Part shown: positions 23,334 to 32,086 of the stretch, piece after piece
Layout: every line of letters starts with the position of its first letter
How positions within the stretch are numbered: the first letter of the stretch is position 1
Assembly (NCBI GenBank): GCA_964505535.1
Contig: CAZDIU010000001.1
Span: 1 to 64,000 of the forward strand
DNA from: JAABRU01 sp964505535
GTDB lineage: Bacteria > Desulfobacterota > Desulfobacteria > Desulfobacterales > Desulfococcaceae
DNA length: 64,000 bases
Direction of reading: 5' to 3'
Notes under the pieces: model-generated
Seen by the model: only the letters and a program-made list of their open reading frames with translations
Told to the model about the DNA's origin: nothing
Database searches by the model: none
Program-made: the position numbers and the translations under genes

Positions 23334-24758
23334 ATGGAATTTATACCCGTCATCGGACTTGAAGTTCACGCACAACTGAAAACCGAAAGCAAAATTTTCT
23401 GTAACTGCTCCACCGCGTTTGGCGCGCCGCCCAATACGCATGTCTGCCCTGTGTGTCTGGGAATGCCGGGTGTGCTCCCGGTTCTCAACAGAAAGGTGGT
23501 GGAATATGCCATGAAAATGGGACTGGCCACCAACTGCCGGATCAACCGGGAAAGCCGTTTTGCCCGCAAAAACTATTTTTATCCGGATTTGCCCAAAGGC
23601 TACCAGATTTCCCAGTATGAGATGCCCCTTTGCGAGGCCGGTCATACAGAAATTGATGTGAACGGACAGAAAAAACGCGTGGGCATTACCCGGATTCACA
23701 TGGAAGAGGACGCGGGAAAGCTGATTCATGATCCGGTTCGGCCTGTCAGCCGGGTGGATCTGAACCGCACAGGCGTTCCCCTGATTGAAATCGTCAGTGA
23801 GCCGGATATGCGCTCGCCGGAAGAGGCCGGGGCCTATCTGCGGAAACTGCACTCCATTCTCCGTTATCTGGGCATCTGTGACGGCAATATGGAGGAAGGC
23901 AGTTTCCGCTGTGATGCAAATGTCTCCATCATGCCCAAAGGTTCGGACACCCTGGGCACGCGCACGGAACTCAAGAATCTCAATTCCTTCAAGCATGTGG
24001 AAAAGGCCATCCTGTATGAAATTGAGCGCCAGCAGGAACTTGTTGAAGACGGAGGAAAAGTCATACAGGAAACCCGGCTGTGGAATCCGGACAAAGAAAT
24101 AAGCACTTCCATGAGAAGCAAGGAAGAGGCCCATGATTACCGGTATTTTCCTGATCCGGATCTTCTGCCCCTGCTGGTGGATGAAGAATGGATCAAAAAC
24201 ATGCAGCGCAGTCTGCCGGAACTGCCGGATGAAAAAGAACGGCGTTTCACTGAAAAACTGGGACTTCCCGCGTATGACGCGGGTGTGCTGACAGCCTCCC
24301 GTGAACTGGCAGACTATTTTGAAGCCTGTCTGGAAAAATATTCCCAGCCCAAGCAGGTCAGCAACTGGGTCATGGGTTCACTGCTGGGGGTGCTGAACGC
24401 ACAGGGAAAGAGCATTGAAACTTCTCCGGTCTCCCCCCATGATCTGGCAGATTTGCTGAAACTGATGGATGATGGCGTCATCAGCGGCAAAATTGCCAAA
24501 ACTGTGCTGGAGGAAATGGCCGTATCCGGAAAATCTCCGGATGTGATTGTGAAGGAAAAAGGGCTGGTGCAGGTCAGTGACAGCTCTGCCATTGAAGCCA
24601 TTGTGGACAGGGTTCTGGCAGCCAATCCGGATGAGGTTGGCCGTTACAAAGGCGGAAACACCAAACTCATGAGTTTTTTTGTGGGTCAGATTATGAAAGA
24701 AAGCAAGGGAAAAGCCAATCCCAAAATGGTCAATGAAATTTTGCGGAAAAAGCTGTGA
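23334..24758 (+). CDS. gatB: Asp-tRNA(Asn)/Glu-tRNA(Gln) amidotransferase subunit B
   Basis: 474 aa, the usual GatB length, with AAAGGATAG before the ATG. GatB is the kinase/transamidase subunit of the GatCAB complex that converts Glu-tRNA(Gln) and Asp-tRNA(Asn). Visible signatures: PVIGLEVHAQLKTESKIFC at 5-23, the zinc Cys set in CNCSTAF and CPVCLGMPGVLP, FYPDLPKGYQISQYE, the RIHMEEDAGKLIHD block, and GSFRCDANVS. The C-terminal YqeY-like tRNA-binding domain (about 325-474) ends in GKANPKMVNEILRKKL. gatA and gatC are not in the window. Confidence 0.97.
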   Translation: MEFIPVIGLEVHAQLKTESKIFCNCSTAFGAPPNTHVCPVCLGMPGVLPVLNRKVVEYAMKMGLATNCRINRESRFARKNYFYPDLPKGYQISQYEMPLCEAGHTEIDVNGQKKRVGITRIHMEEDAGKLIHDPVRPVSRVDLNRTGVPLIEIVSEPDMRSPEEAGAYLRKLHSILRYLGICDGNMEEGSFRCDANVSIMPKGSDTLGTRTELKNLNSFKHVEKAILYEIERQQELVEDGGKVIQETRLWNPDKEISTSMRSKEEAHDYRYFPDPDLLPLLVDEEWIKNMQRSLPELPDEKERRFTEKLGLPAYDAGVLTASRELADYFEACLEKYSQPKQVSNWVMGSLLGVLNAQGKSIETSPVSPHDLADLLKLMDDGVISGKIAKTVLEEMAVSGKSPDVIVKEKGLVQVSDSSAIEAIVDRVLAANPDEVGRYKGGNTKLMSFFVGQIMKESKGKANPKMVNEILRKKL

Positions 24759-24866
24759 TGGAATGCCGGGCACCGGATCTGAATGAACCGGTATAAATTT
24801 AACCGCCTTCTCAGGGATTCCCTGTTTTCATATTGTTTCTTTGGAGTCAGGAGAAGGCGCACATTT

Positions 24867-26192
24867 TCATCCATCCAGAAGTTTCAGCGTTTCTTCCCCT
24901 GCTGCTTCCAGCACACCCGCATGGGCAGCAAGATCAAGAACCGTAATTCTTTCCCGGATGGTTCGTGCGTTATGCACGGCCAGACGGAATTCCTCTTTTG
25001 TCAGCCGGAGATCCGCCAGTCTCATACCGAAACCGGTGCGCCGGATGAGATCCAGAAAAAATGCTGCTTTCCGCACCCTGCGGAAAAGTTCCTGCAAACG
25101 CGGCCAGTTTTCCGGCACCAGGGTGTCAAATTTCAGCAGATGCTCCTGTTTCTGCAAAAAGCGTTTCTGCACTTCCTCCGCATACTTGCCCCAGATTTGG
25201 GGAATCCGTTCCATATCCGAACGGAAAGCGGTTTCCGCTCTCTTCTGTAAATCTCCCGCTTCCATTGCAGCCAGTTTCTCATAGCACATGGCTGAAAGAA
25301 TCACGCCTGCGCCCACCTGCAGGCCGTGGAGTTCCGGTTTTCTGCCGGTGAGGGATTCCCGCATGTCCCAGAAATGGGAAAGCAGATGCTCGCCGCCGGA
25401 CGCGGGCGCGCTGGAACCGGCCAGGGTCATCGCAGCACCTGAAATCAGCAGCCCTTTGAACAGCGCGTTCAGGGTTTCCCCGTCCCTTTCCCGGATTTTC
25501 TCCGGGTGGAGGATGTACAGGTTTTCGGATTCCCCCACAATCGCGGAGGAAAGAGGACAGTAAGAACCGCTGAAAAGCAGGGATTCCATCTGCCAGTCTG
25601 TATCGGAAACAGACTTGGCCAGCACATCGCAGAAACCGGACTGGCAGAGTTTCAAAGGCGCATTGCGGATCACCTTGGGATTTGCATACACCGCACGGGG
25701 CGGAACGGCCGGTAAGGTACGTTTCACGCCCCGGACTTTGATGGCGGTGATGGAAGACGTGTAGCCGTTCATGGACGGGGCTGTGGGAACTGTCCAGTAA
25801 GGAATTTCCCTCCGTGTGGAGACGGTTTTCCCCAGATCATTGACGGTTCCGGCTCCTACGGCAAGGATCAGGGCAAATCCTTCACTGTCCGCAAAAATCC
25901 GATCCGCAAGTTCATCGGAAAGCTCAATATCGCCGGGCAGTGTGATATTTTTGTAAGGCACCGCATTTTTCCGCAAAGCGGCTTTCACATCCCGACCTGC
26001 GGCTTCGCGGGTGTTTTCATCCTCTATAACCAGCACCCGTTCCAGGTGCAGGCTTCTCGCACAGTCCATTGCCAGAACCCCAAAGGCATCCATGCCCGTG
26101 TATATCCGGGTTTCGGGAACCGGATGTTTTTTCCCGCAGGTGCACAGATCAAGGCAGTGCTGCGGATCCACCACATATGCTTTTTCTTTCAT
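24867..26192 (-). CDS. sn-glycerol-1-phosphate dehydrogenase (AraM/EgsA type)
   Basis: 441 aa from the ATG at 26192, 5 nt after the stop of ugpE; a longer reading overlaps ugpE. This iron-alcohol-dehydrogenase-fold enzyme interconverts dihydroxyacetone phosphate and glycerol-1-phosphate with NAD(P)H. Features: ILAVGAGTVNDLGK for the nucleotide, VPTAPSMNGYTS, and the metal ligands Asp in GFCDVLAK, His in GGEHLLSHFWDM and His in ELHGLQVGAGV. In archaea this enzyme sets membrane-lipid stereochemistry; the bacterial AraM type is less well defined. As the last gene of a glycerol-phosphate uptake operon it probably oxidises or makes phosphoglycerol taken up by the transporter. The stereochemistry of the true substrate is open. 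Confidence 0.85.
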   Translation of the reverse strand: MKEKAYVVDPQHCLDLCTCGKKHPVPETRIYTGMDAFGVLAMDCARSLHLERVLVIEDENTREAAGRDVKAALRKNAVPYKNITLPGDIELSDELADRIFADSEGFALILAVGAGTVNDLGKTVSTRREIPYWTVPTAPSMNGYTSSITAIKVRGVKRTLPAVPPRAVYANPKVIRNAPLKLCQSGFCDVLAKSVSDTDWQMESLLFSGSYCPLSSAIVGESENLYILHPEKIRERDGETLNALFKGLLISGAAMTLAGSSAPASGGEHLLSHFWDMRESLTGRKPELHGLQVGAGVILSAMCYEKLAAMEAGDLQKRAETAFRSDMERIPQIWGKYAEEVQKRFLQKQEHLLKFDTLVPENWPRLQELFRRVRKAAFFLDLIRRTGFGMRLADLRLTKEEFRLAVHNARTIRERITVLDLAAHAGVLEAAGEETLKLLDG

Positions 26193-26197
26193 CAATT

Positions 26198-27118
26198 TTA
26201 TTTCTCTCTTTCCACCAGCCCTTTGACAAACCACCGCTGCATGAAAAGCACCACCAGAACCGGCGGCAGCATCACAATCAGCGCACCGGCCATGGCAACA
26301 TGCCAGTCCGGCGGGTCTTCCGGGGAGGGGATAAGGTTTTTCAGTCCAATGACCGCAGTGGTCATTTTTGGGTCAGTGGTAATCAGCAGGGGCCAGAGAT
26401 ACTGATTCCATCCATAGACAAATTCAATCACCACCAGAGCCGCGATATTGGTTTTGGACAGGGGAACCAGAATTTTTCGGAAAAACATCATGGGAGAAGC
26501 CCCGTCCATTTTTGCAGCCTCGCACAGTTCCTCCGGCACAGTCAGAAAGAACTGCCGGAAAAGAAATGTGCAGGTGGCCGATGCCACCAAAGGCAGAATC
26601 AGTCCCGTATAACTGTCCAGCAGGCTCCATTCCAGTTTGACCTCCACCTCATGCCCGGCAAGCCATGCGGCTGCGCGGTTCAGGTGCAGGGCATCCCACA
26701 CATGCTGGAGGGGGCCGAAAAGATTGGCCGCCATTTCATAGGTGGGCAGGATGCGCACTTCCACAGGAAGCATGAGGGTGCAGAAGACCGTGACAAACGC
26801 GGCCGTGCGGAAACGGTAGTCAAAATACACAATGGAAAACGCGCCCAGCAGGGATACGAGGATTTTTCCAAAGGTGATTCCCGTTGCCATGACAAAGGAA
26901 TTGAACAACTGGCTTCCCAGACTGCCTTTTTCCCACGCGGCTTTCACATTCACCGCAAACTGATCCCCGGGAATCAGGGGCATAGGCACTTTGGACACTT
27001 CCGCAAGGGGAAGGGTGGCCGCCACCACGGTATAAAGGATGGGAAAACAGACAATGACAATGCCCGTCATGAGAAGCACATAGGTAAGCGTATCCAAAAA
27101 AGGAGTTTTTTCAACCAT
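26198..27118 (-). CDS. ugpE: glycerol-3-phosphate ABC transporter permease UgpE-like
   Basis: 306 aa from the ATG at 27118, 4 nt after the ugpA stop with AGGATAAAC as ribosome site. Inner-membrane permease of the MalG/UgpE class with six transmembrane helices. The cytoplasmic EAA loop EELCEAAKMDGASPMMFFRK, which docks on the ATPase, is intact, and the C-terminus FMQRWFVKGLVEREK is typical (RyfvkGl). It pairs with UgpA, the binding protein UgpB and the divergent ATPase UgpC. The assignment of substrate rests on the family resemblance and the dehydrogenase at the end of the operon. Confidence 0.87.
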   Translation of the reverse strand: MVEKTPFLDTLTYVLLMTGIVIVCFPILYTVVAATLPLAEVSKVPMPLIPGDQFAVNVKAAWEKGSLGSQLFNSFVMATGITFGKILVSLLGAFSIVYFDYRFRTAAFVTVFCTLMLPVEVRILPTYEMAANLFGPLQHVWDALHLNRAAAWLAGHEVEVKLEWSLLDSYTGLILPLVASATCTFLFRQFFLTVPEELCEAAKMDGASPMMFFRKILVPLSKTNIAALVVIEFVYGWNQYLWPLLITTDPKMTTAVIGLKNLIPSPEDPPDWHVAMAGALIVMLPPVLVVLFMQRWFVKGLVEREK

Positions 27119-27122
27119 TGGT

Positions 27123-28016
27123 TTATCCTGTATATTGCACTTTCTTTTCCACATAGCGGAACTGCAGCAGGGTGATGGTGATGATGAGAACCATCAGCAC
27201 AATGGACTGGGCCGAAGAGGAACCCAGATTCAGACCGATGAATCCGTCCTGATACACTTTGTAAACCAGAATATTGGTGGCTCCGCCGGGCCCGCCCTGG
27301 GTCACGGTATGAATAACGCCGAAGGTTTCAAAAAAAGAGAAAATGATATTCATGACCGTGACGAAAAAGAGGGTGGGAGACAGCAGGGGCAGGGTAATGA
27401 AAAAGAATCTCCGGAAAGGTCCGGCTCCGTCCATGGCCGCAGCCTCAATAAGGGATTTGGGAATGGCCTGCATTCCGGCCATGAAAAAGACGAAATTGTA
27501 ACTGATCTGTTTCCATGCACTCGCGACAATCACCATGATCAGGGCATGATTGCCGTACAGCACCGGATTCCAGCTTACTCCCATCCATTTTTTGATGCCA
27601 AGGGCCACCACTCCGAAAGAAGGATGAAGCAAAAAAAGCCAGAGAATGCCGGAAATCGCGGGCGCAACCGCATAGGGCCAGATGAGTAAGGTACGGATCA
27701 CGGTTTTCATTTTCAGAATCCGGTTTCCCAGCGCGGCAAGGAAAAGACCGGACACAATGGCAAGAACGGCCACGGACGCGCTGAACATCAGGGTAATGCC
27801 GATGGATCGAAGGTACAGGGGATCTTTGAACAGGGTGATATAGTTTTCAAACCAGATAAAGCGGTTGTGCAGACCGAAAGGATCACTGCGCATAAAAGAC
27901 TGCGCCAGACCCTGCACCGCAGGCCAGTAAAAAAACGCGGCAGTCACCAGCACCTGGGGCAGTATCAGCAGGTAAGGCAATGTTTTGGATGTGAAATAAG
28001 AGCGTTTTCTTAACAT
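27123..28016 (-). CDS. ugpA: glycerol-3-phosphate ABC transporter permease UgpA-like
   Basis: 297 aa from the ATG at 28016. The frame is open up to 28085, but those extra residues overlap a GC-rich palindrome and lack a membrane-protein character. The chosen start has no strong Shine-Dalgarno. Six transmembrane helices; EAA loop PKSLIEAAAMDGAGPFRRFF; the family VTQGGPGGATNILVYKVYQD segment. MalF/UgpA class, partner of UgpE. The gene follows ugpB after 145 nt that contain two hairpins, the usual layout in which the binding protein is expressed above the permeases. Confidence 0.88.
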   Translation of the reverse strand: MLRKRSYFTSKTLPYLLILPQVLVTAAFFYWPAVQGLAQSFMRSDPFGLHNRFIWFENYITLFKDPLYLRSIGITLMFSASVAVLAIVSGLFLAALGNRILKMKTVIRTLLIWPYAVAPAISGILWLFLLHPSFGVVALGIKKWMGVSWNPVLYGNHALIMVIVASAWKQISYNFVFFMAGMQAIPKSLIEAAAMDGAGPFRRFFFITLPLLSPTLFFVTVMNIIFSFFETFGVIHTVTQGGPGGATNILVYKVYQDGFIGLNLGSSSAQSIVLMVLIITITLLQFRYVEKKVQYTG

Positions 28017-28067
28017 ATTGGAATAATCTGTATATAAAAGAATCAGCCTCCGGGTTTTCACCGCAAC

Positions 28068-28143
28068 GCCGGGGAAACCCGGCATTTTCAGGAGCCGCCT
28101 TCATGCGACTTTACCGAATTCAGCCCGGAGCTTTACCTCCGGG
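28068..28143 (-). promoter_or_regulatory. two hairpins between ugpB and ugpA
   Basis: CCCGGAG (28124-28130) pairs with CTCCGGG (28137-28143) across 6 nt. GCCGGGGAAACCCGGC lies at 28068-28083. Neither has a T-run. Such intercistronic hairpins often stabilise the binding-protein mRNA and reduce read-through to the permeases. Confidence 0.5.
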
Positions 28144-28161
28144 CGATGGATGGTCGGATCG

Positions 28162-29493
28162 TTATTTCTTATAAATCGCTTCAAATTCCCGCAGTTTCTG
28201 GTTGCTCCGGGCCACTGCGCTGTCCATTGCATCTTTGGGGGTTTTGGTGCCGTTCCATACCTGTTCCAGTTCTTCATCAATGATGTTCCGGATCTGGATG
28301 AAATATCCCAGACGGAGTCCTCTGGAAATCTTGGTGGGGTTCCGGCGGTTCAACTGCAGAATACCGACTTCCTGATAGGGAAATTCCTGATAAAATCCGT
28401 CAGTCTTCAGTTGCTCATAGGCTTTCATGGTGATGGGGAAATATCCGGTTTCCCTGTGCCAGAGCACCTGCACATCTGTGCGGGCCAGGTAGTTCAGGAA
28501 AGCGGCCACCCCCCCATAATCCTTGTCTTTATGTCCTTTGAAGACCCAGAGAGAAGCACCGCCGATGATGCTGTTCTGGGGTTCTTTCATCCAGGATTCC
28601 ACCGGAAGCGGGGCCGCATCCCAGTGAAAATCCTTTACCGAGGACTGCAGGGCCGCAATAGCGCTGACCGAATCAATATAAACGCCCACATTCTGGGCCA
28701 TGAATTCGGCTTTGGGTCCCTGGTATTTCTGACCGCCGTAAATAAAGCGTTTGTCCGCCATCCAGGATTTGAGCCGGGCTATATGGTGGACCTGTTTTTC
28801 ATTGTTGATGAGCAGTTCGCAGTCCAGTCCCTCATATCCGTTTGCCTTGCTGGCAAAGGGCATATTCTGGATCGCGCTGTAGTTTTCCACCAGAGTCCAG
28901 GACTGCCATGCAGCCACCATGCCGCCCGGCACTCCGGCTTTGACCAGTTTTCCGGTGATTTCTCCCAACTGATCCCAGGAGATCGGTTCTGATTTTGACA
29001 AAGGCTCAATCCCTGCTTTTTTGAACAGTTCCAGATTGTAAAACATGACCGGGGTGGAGGAGTTGAAGGGCATGGACATCAGATTTCCGTCCGCATCCAT
29101 GTAATAGGACATCACGGCCTGGAGATAGCCGGACCAGTCTATATCGTAGCCTTTGTCCTTCATCAACTGATATACCGGATAGATCGATCCGGACATCATC
29201 ATGGTCTGGGTTCCCACTTCAAAGGACTGGATGATATGAGGCTGCTTGCCTGCACGCAGAGCCGCAATGCCCGCGTTGACCACTTCGTCATATTCTCCCT
29301 TGAGCGTGGCAACAACCCTGTACTCTGTCTGGGAATCGTTGAAAGCCTTCACAATTTTGTCAACGGTCTCCCCCCGTGAGCCGCGCATGGCGTGCCACCA
29401 GTGAATCTCAATGGGAGCGGCCATTGCCTGCACTGCAAAGAAAAGCACAAATGCCGAAACCGCAAGAACCGAAAACCTTTTCTGTCTGCTCAT
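28162..29493 (-). CDS. ugpB: glycerol-3-phosphate ABC transporter substrate-binding protein UgpB
   Basis: 443 aa from the ATG at 29493 with an AGGAGGAGG site. Residues 1-25 are a signal peptide (SVLAVSAFVLFFAVQAMA, cleavage before APIEIHWWHAM). The mature start EIHWWHAMRGSRGETVDKIV and the later MPFNSSTPVMFYNLELFKKA, GGASLWVFKG and TGYFPITMKAYEQL blocks match UgpB of enterobacteria closely. It binds sn-glycerol-3-phosphate or glycerophosphodiesters in the periplasm and delivers them to UgpAE. First gene of the minus-strand ugpB-A-E-dehydrogenase operon; ugpC starts divergently 208 nt away. Confidence 0.93.
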   Translation of the reverse strand: MSRQKRFSVLAVSAFVLFFAVQAMAAPIEIHWWHAMRGSRGETVDKIVKAFNDSQTEYRVVATLKGEYDEVVNAGIAALRAGKQPHIIQSFEVGTQTMMMSGSIYPVYQLMKDKGYDIDWSGYLQAVMSYYMDADGNLMSMPFNSSTPVMFYNLELFKKAGIEPLSKSEPISWDQLGEITGKLVKAGVPGGMVAAWQSWTLVENYSAIQNMPFASKANGYEGLDCELLINNEKQVHHIARLKSWMADKRFIYGGQKYQGPKAEFMAQNVGVYIDSVSAIAALQSSVKDFHWDAAPLPVESWMKEPQNSIIGGASLWVFKGHKDKDYGGVAAFLNYLARTDVQVLWHRETGYFPITMKAYEQLKTDGFYQEFPYQEVGILQLNRRNPTKISRGLRLGYFIQIRNIIDEELEQVWNGTKTPKDAMDSAVARSNQKLREFEAIYKK

Positions 29494-29701
29494 GAAATAC
29501 CTCCTCCTTTGCTGGTGAATGAATGTGAAAAGAACCAACCCGAAACACCCTGTTTCGTTTTAATTTGTCCGGTATGCGGAGTCAAGGTTAATCTGGAAAA
29601 GAAAAAAGAAATCTTGACGAAGTCCGGGAAAAATGCTTTTGGAAGAAAGAAACGGGAAACAGAAGAACTCAGTGACGGAGAAACAAAAGGATATTACCCC
29701 A

Positions 29702-30799
29702 ATGGCAAGTGTCAGACTGAAAAATGTGGTCAAGCGGTACGGAAAAACAGAAGCAGTGCACGGCATCAGCCTGGATATTGCAGAAAATGAATTTGTTGTT
29801 TTGGTAGGTCCTTCCGGATGCGGGAAATCCACCACCCTGCGGATGATCGCGGGGCTGGAAGAAATTTCAGACGGTGAAATCTTCATCGGGGATCGCCTGG
29901 TCAATGAGGTGGCCCCCAAGGATCGGGACGCTGCTATGGTTTTTCAGAACTATGCCCTGTATCCCCATATGAATGTATTCAAAAATATGGCCTTCGGTCT
30001 TGAACTCCGCAAAATCCCCAAAAAGGAAATTGAGGAAAGAGTGAACAGGGCAGCGGAAATGCTGGAACTCTCGGCTATGCTCAAACGCAGGCCCCATGAA
30101 CTTTCCGGCGGACAGCGGCAGCGGGTGGCCATGGGACGGGCCATTGTGCGCAATCCCTCGGTATTTCTCTTTGACGAACCCCTTTCCAACCTGGATGCCA
30201 AACTGCGAACCCAGATGCGCATTGAGATCAAACGGCTGCACCGCAAAGTGCAGACCACCACCGTTTACGTGACCCATGATCAGGTGGAAGCCATGACTCT
30301 GGCTGACCGGATTGTGGTCATGCGGGACGGATATATTGAACAGGTGGGAAAACCCATTGAGATTTTTCAGAATCCAATCAACACCTTTGTGGCCGGTTTT
30401 ATCGGATCCCCACCCATGAATCTGATTCCTGCCGCAGTTGTACAGTCGGACGGGAAATTCTGTCTCCGTGTGAATGAATACCTGCGCCTGCCGATTCCTG
30501 AAAAAAGCGGGATGAAAATACAGCAGGGAGCCAGGGTGGTTATGGGACTGCGCACCGAAGACATTTTCCCGGATGACAGTTCCCTCTCCTTTCCCAATGA
30601 GTGGAAAGCAGAAGGTATAGCGGAAGTGGTGGAACCCCTGGGAAGTGAAACCAATATCCATATGGATTTCAAAGGAATCCGGCTGACAGCCAAATGTGAC
30701 GGCAGACGGCAGATCCAAGCCGGGGACAGGGTTCCTGTGAGCCTGAACCTGAATCACCTGCATATCTTTGATGCACAGTCCGGGCTTTCTGTGTATTAA
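29702..30799 (+). CDS. ugpC: glycerol-3-phosphate ABC transporter ATPase UgpC
   Basis: 365 aa from the ATG at 29702 (AAAAGGA upstream; the frame is open to 29633 but without support). MalK/UgpC class ATPase: Walker A GPSGCGKST (about 39-47), Q-loop VFQNYALYPHM, signature LSGGQRQRVAMGRA, Walker B VFLFDEPLSNLDAKLR and H-loop VYVTHDQVEAM. The C-terminal OB-fold regulatory domain (about 235-365) ends with LNLNHLHIFDAQSGLSVY. It is transcribed away from ugpB, with both promoters in the 29494-29701 gap. A MITE-like element begins at its stop codon. Confidence 0.94.
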   Translation: MASVRLKNVVKRYGKTEAVHGISLDIAENEFVVLVGPSGCGKSTTLRMIAGLEEISDGEIFIGDRLVNEVAPKDRDAAMVFQNYALYPHMNVFKNMAFGLELRKIPKKEIEERVNRAAEMLELSAMLKRRPHELSGGQRQRVAMGRAIVRNPSVFLFDEPLSNLDAKLRTQMRIEIKRLHRKVQTTTVYVTHDQVEAMTLADRIVVMRDGYIEQVGKPIEIFQNPINTFVAGFIGSPPMNLIPAAVVQSDGKFCLRVNEYLRLPIPEKSGMKIQQGARVVMGLRTEDIFPDDSSLSFPNEWKAEGIAEVVEPLGSETNIHMDFKGIRLTAKCDGRRQIQAGDRVPVSLNLNHLHIFDAQSGLSVY

Positions 30800-30933
30800 T
30801 ACCAATTCCCCATTGATCTGAAACACAAGTTTTTCATAAAAACCGGATCTTTCCGAAAAATCCGGTTTTTTGAACACACGAAAACCTCATTTTTGCCTGC
30901 TTATAAGTATTTTTTTCAATGGGGAATCGGTAT
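30799..30933. mobile_element. MITE-like element, family D, reference copy (135 bp)
   Basis: Terminal inverted repeats of 18 bp with one mismatch: ATACCAATTCCCCATTGA (30799-30816) and TCAATGGGGAATCGGTAT (30916-30933). The interior hairpin CCGGATCTTTCCGAAAAATCCGG could double as the terminator of ugpC. The left end touches the last base of the ugpC stop codon. Other copies: 21806-21922 (inverted) and 58771-58903 (left end lost). Confidence 0.85.
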
Positions 30934-30952
30934 AAAAAGTTCTGCTGTCTGT

Positions 30953-32086
30953 TTATTTTGCTCTCTTGGCTTCTTTCCACATCCTTCTGAATCCGTTCTG
31001 CTCCCTTTCCCTCAGCACTTCCCATAAGATCAGATTGTTTTTGAAATATTCGGGATCATCCAGATGAAAGGTTTTGATTTCCTCTGCCGTGAGCCGTTCT
31101 TTGATGGACAGATTCACCGGAAACTGTGCAATCTTGCGGACATAACCCGCCTGCACCTCGGGCCCGATGGAATAATTGATCCATTCCTCGGCTATCTGTT
31201 TCATCTGCGGTTTGTCTTTCAGGGAAACGCCAATCATCCAGTTGTCCACCCAGCCGGTGGTTCCCTCTTTTGGCTGGGCCATTTTCCAGATTTCCCCTCT
31301 TTTGGACAGTTCCGGAATGGAAAAGCCCCAGGCTGTGGCAAAGGCCAGTCCCTGCAAATCATCTGCTGTATCCACACCTTTCCAGAAGGTTTTTGCATTC
31401 TGTGCCAGTTGCTGCAGTTTTTCCCTGATTTCCGGTGTATTCATTTTGTCGTAATCAAAAATATCCTTTTTCCCAAGTCCGGATGCCAGCCCGGCAAAAT
31501 AGATGTTGGTCTCATAATAGTCGGAACTGACGGAATACTTTCCGGCATAGCGGGGATCCCAGAAAATATTCCAGGTGTCCGGCGCTTCTTTGAAAACAGC
31601 AGTGTTGTAGGCCAGCCCGTAAGGGCCATAGACAATGGGAACACCATACACCTCCCCGTTGTCACTGATATAATCCGCATTTTGGAGATCCGGTATGATA
31701 TCCCTGTAATTGGGAATATGGAACAAATTGATGGGAAGAACCAGTTTTCTCCGGATCAGTTGCCAGAAATGTGATTTGGGAATATTGTGGGCAGGGCTGA
31801 TCAAATCAGCGGTCTCCCCCCGGACACCGTCAAAAAATTCCTGGAGATCAGAAACATTTCTGACTGCAATTTTGAGAACCATGCCATGTTTCTCTTTGAC
31901 CATTTTTTCAAAATTCTGCGTATATTCAGAATCCGCATACCCTTCCCAGCACAGAATTCTCAGTTCTTCGCCATGTGCAGGGGCTGAAGATATCAATCCG
32001 GACAGAAACGCTGCACAGCAGAGCACAGGACCCACCTTTCGGATTCTTTTTGCTGCTTTTGTCAGCAGACAGAACAGTTTTTCCAT
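30953..32086 (-). CDS. periplasmic binding protein of the spermidine/putrescine (PotD) type
   Basis: 377 aa; AAGGAG 6 nt before the ATG. An N-terminal signal sequence (about 1-39) with basic KRIRKVG and hydrophobic PVLCCAAFLSGLISSAPA is followed by the mature start EELRILCWEGYAD, the hallmark of PotD/PotF-like proteins. Other family marks: ADLISPAHN, VYGVPIVYGPYGLAYN, WNIFWDPRYAGKYSV, GWVDNWMIGV and EEWINYSIGPEVQ. It would bind a polyamine or related cation in the periplasm, but the exact ligand is unclear. No permease or ATPase genes of its own are adjacent; it lies alone between two MITE-rich gaps. Confidence 0.85.
   Translation of the reverse strand: MEKLFCLLTKAAKRIRKVGPVLCCAAFLSGLISSAPAHGEELRILCWEGYADSEYTQNFEKMVKEKHGMVLKIAVRNVSDLQEFFDGVRGETADLISPAHNIPKSHFWQLIRRKLVLPINLFHIPNYRDIIPDLQNADYISDNGEVYGVPIVYGPYGLAYNTAVFKEAPDTWNIFWDPRYAGKYSVSSDYYETNIYFAGLASGLGKKDIFDYDKMNTPEIREKLQQLAQNAKTFWKGVDTADDLQGLAFATAWGFSIPELSKRGEIWKMAQPKEGTTGWVDNWMIGVSLKDKPQMKQIAEEWINYSIGPEVQAGYVRKIAQFPVNLSIKERLTAEEIKTFHLDDPEYFKNNLILWEVLREREQNGFRRMWKEAKRAK

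Noticed and set aside
26069..27175. Plus-strand ORF of 368 codons opposite ugpE
   Set aside because: His/Gln-rich antisense of a membrane protein; ugpE has the EAA loop and correct spacing.
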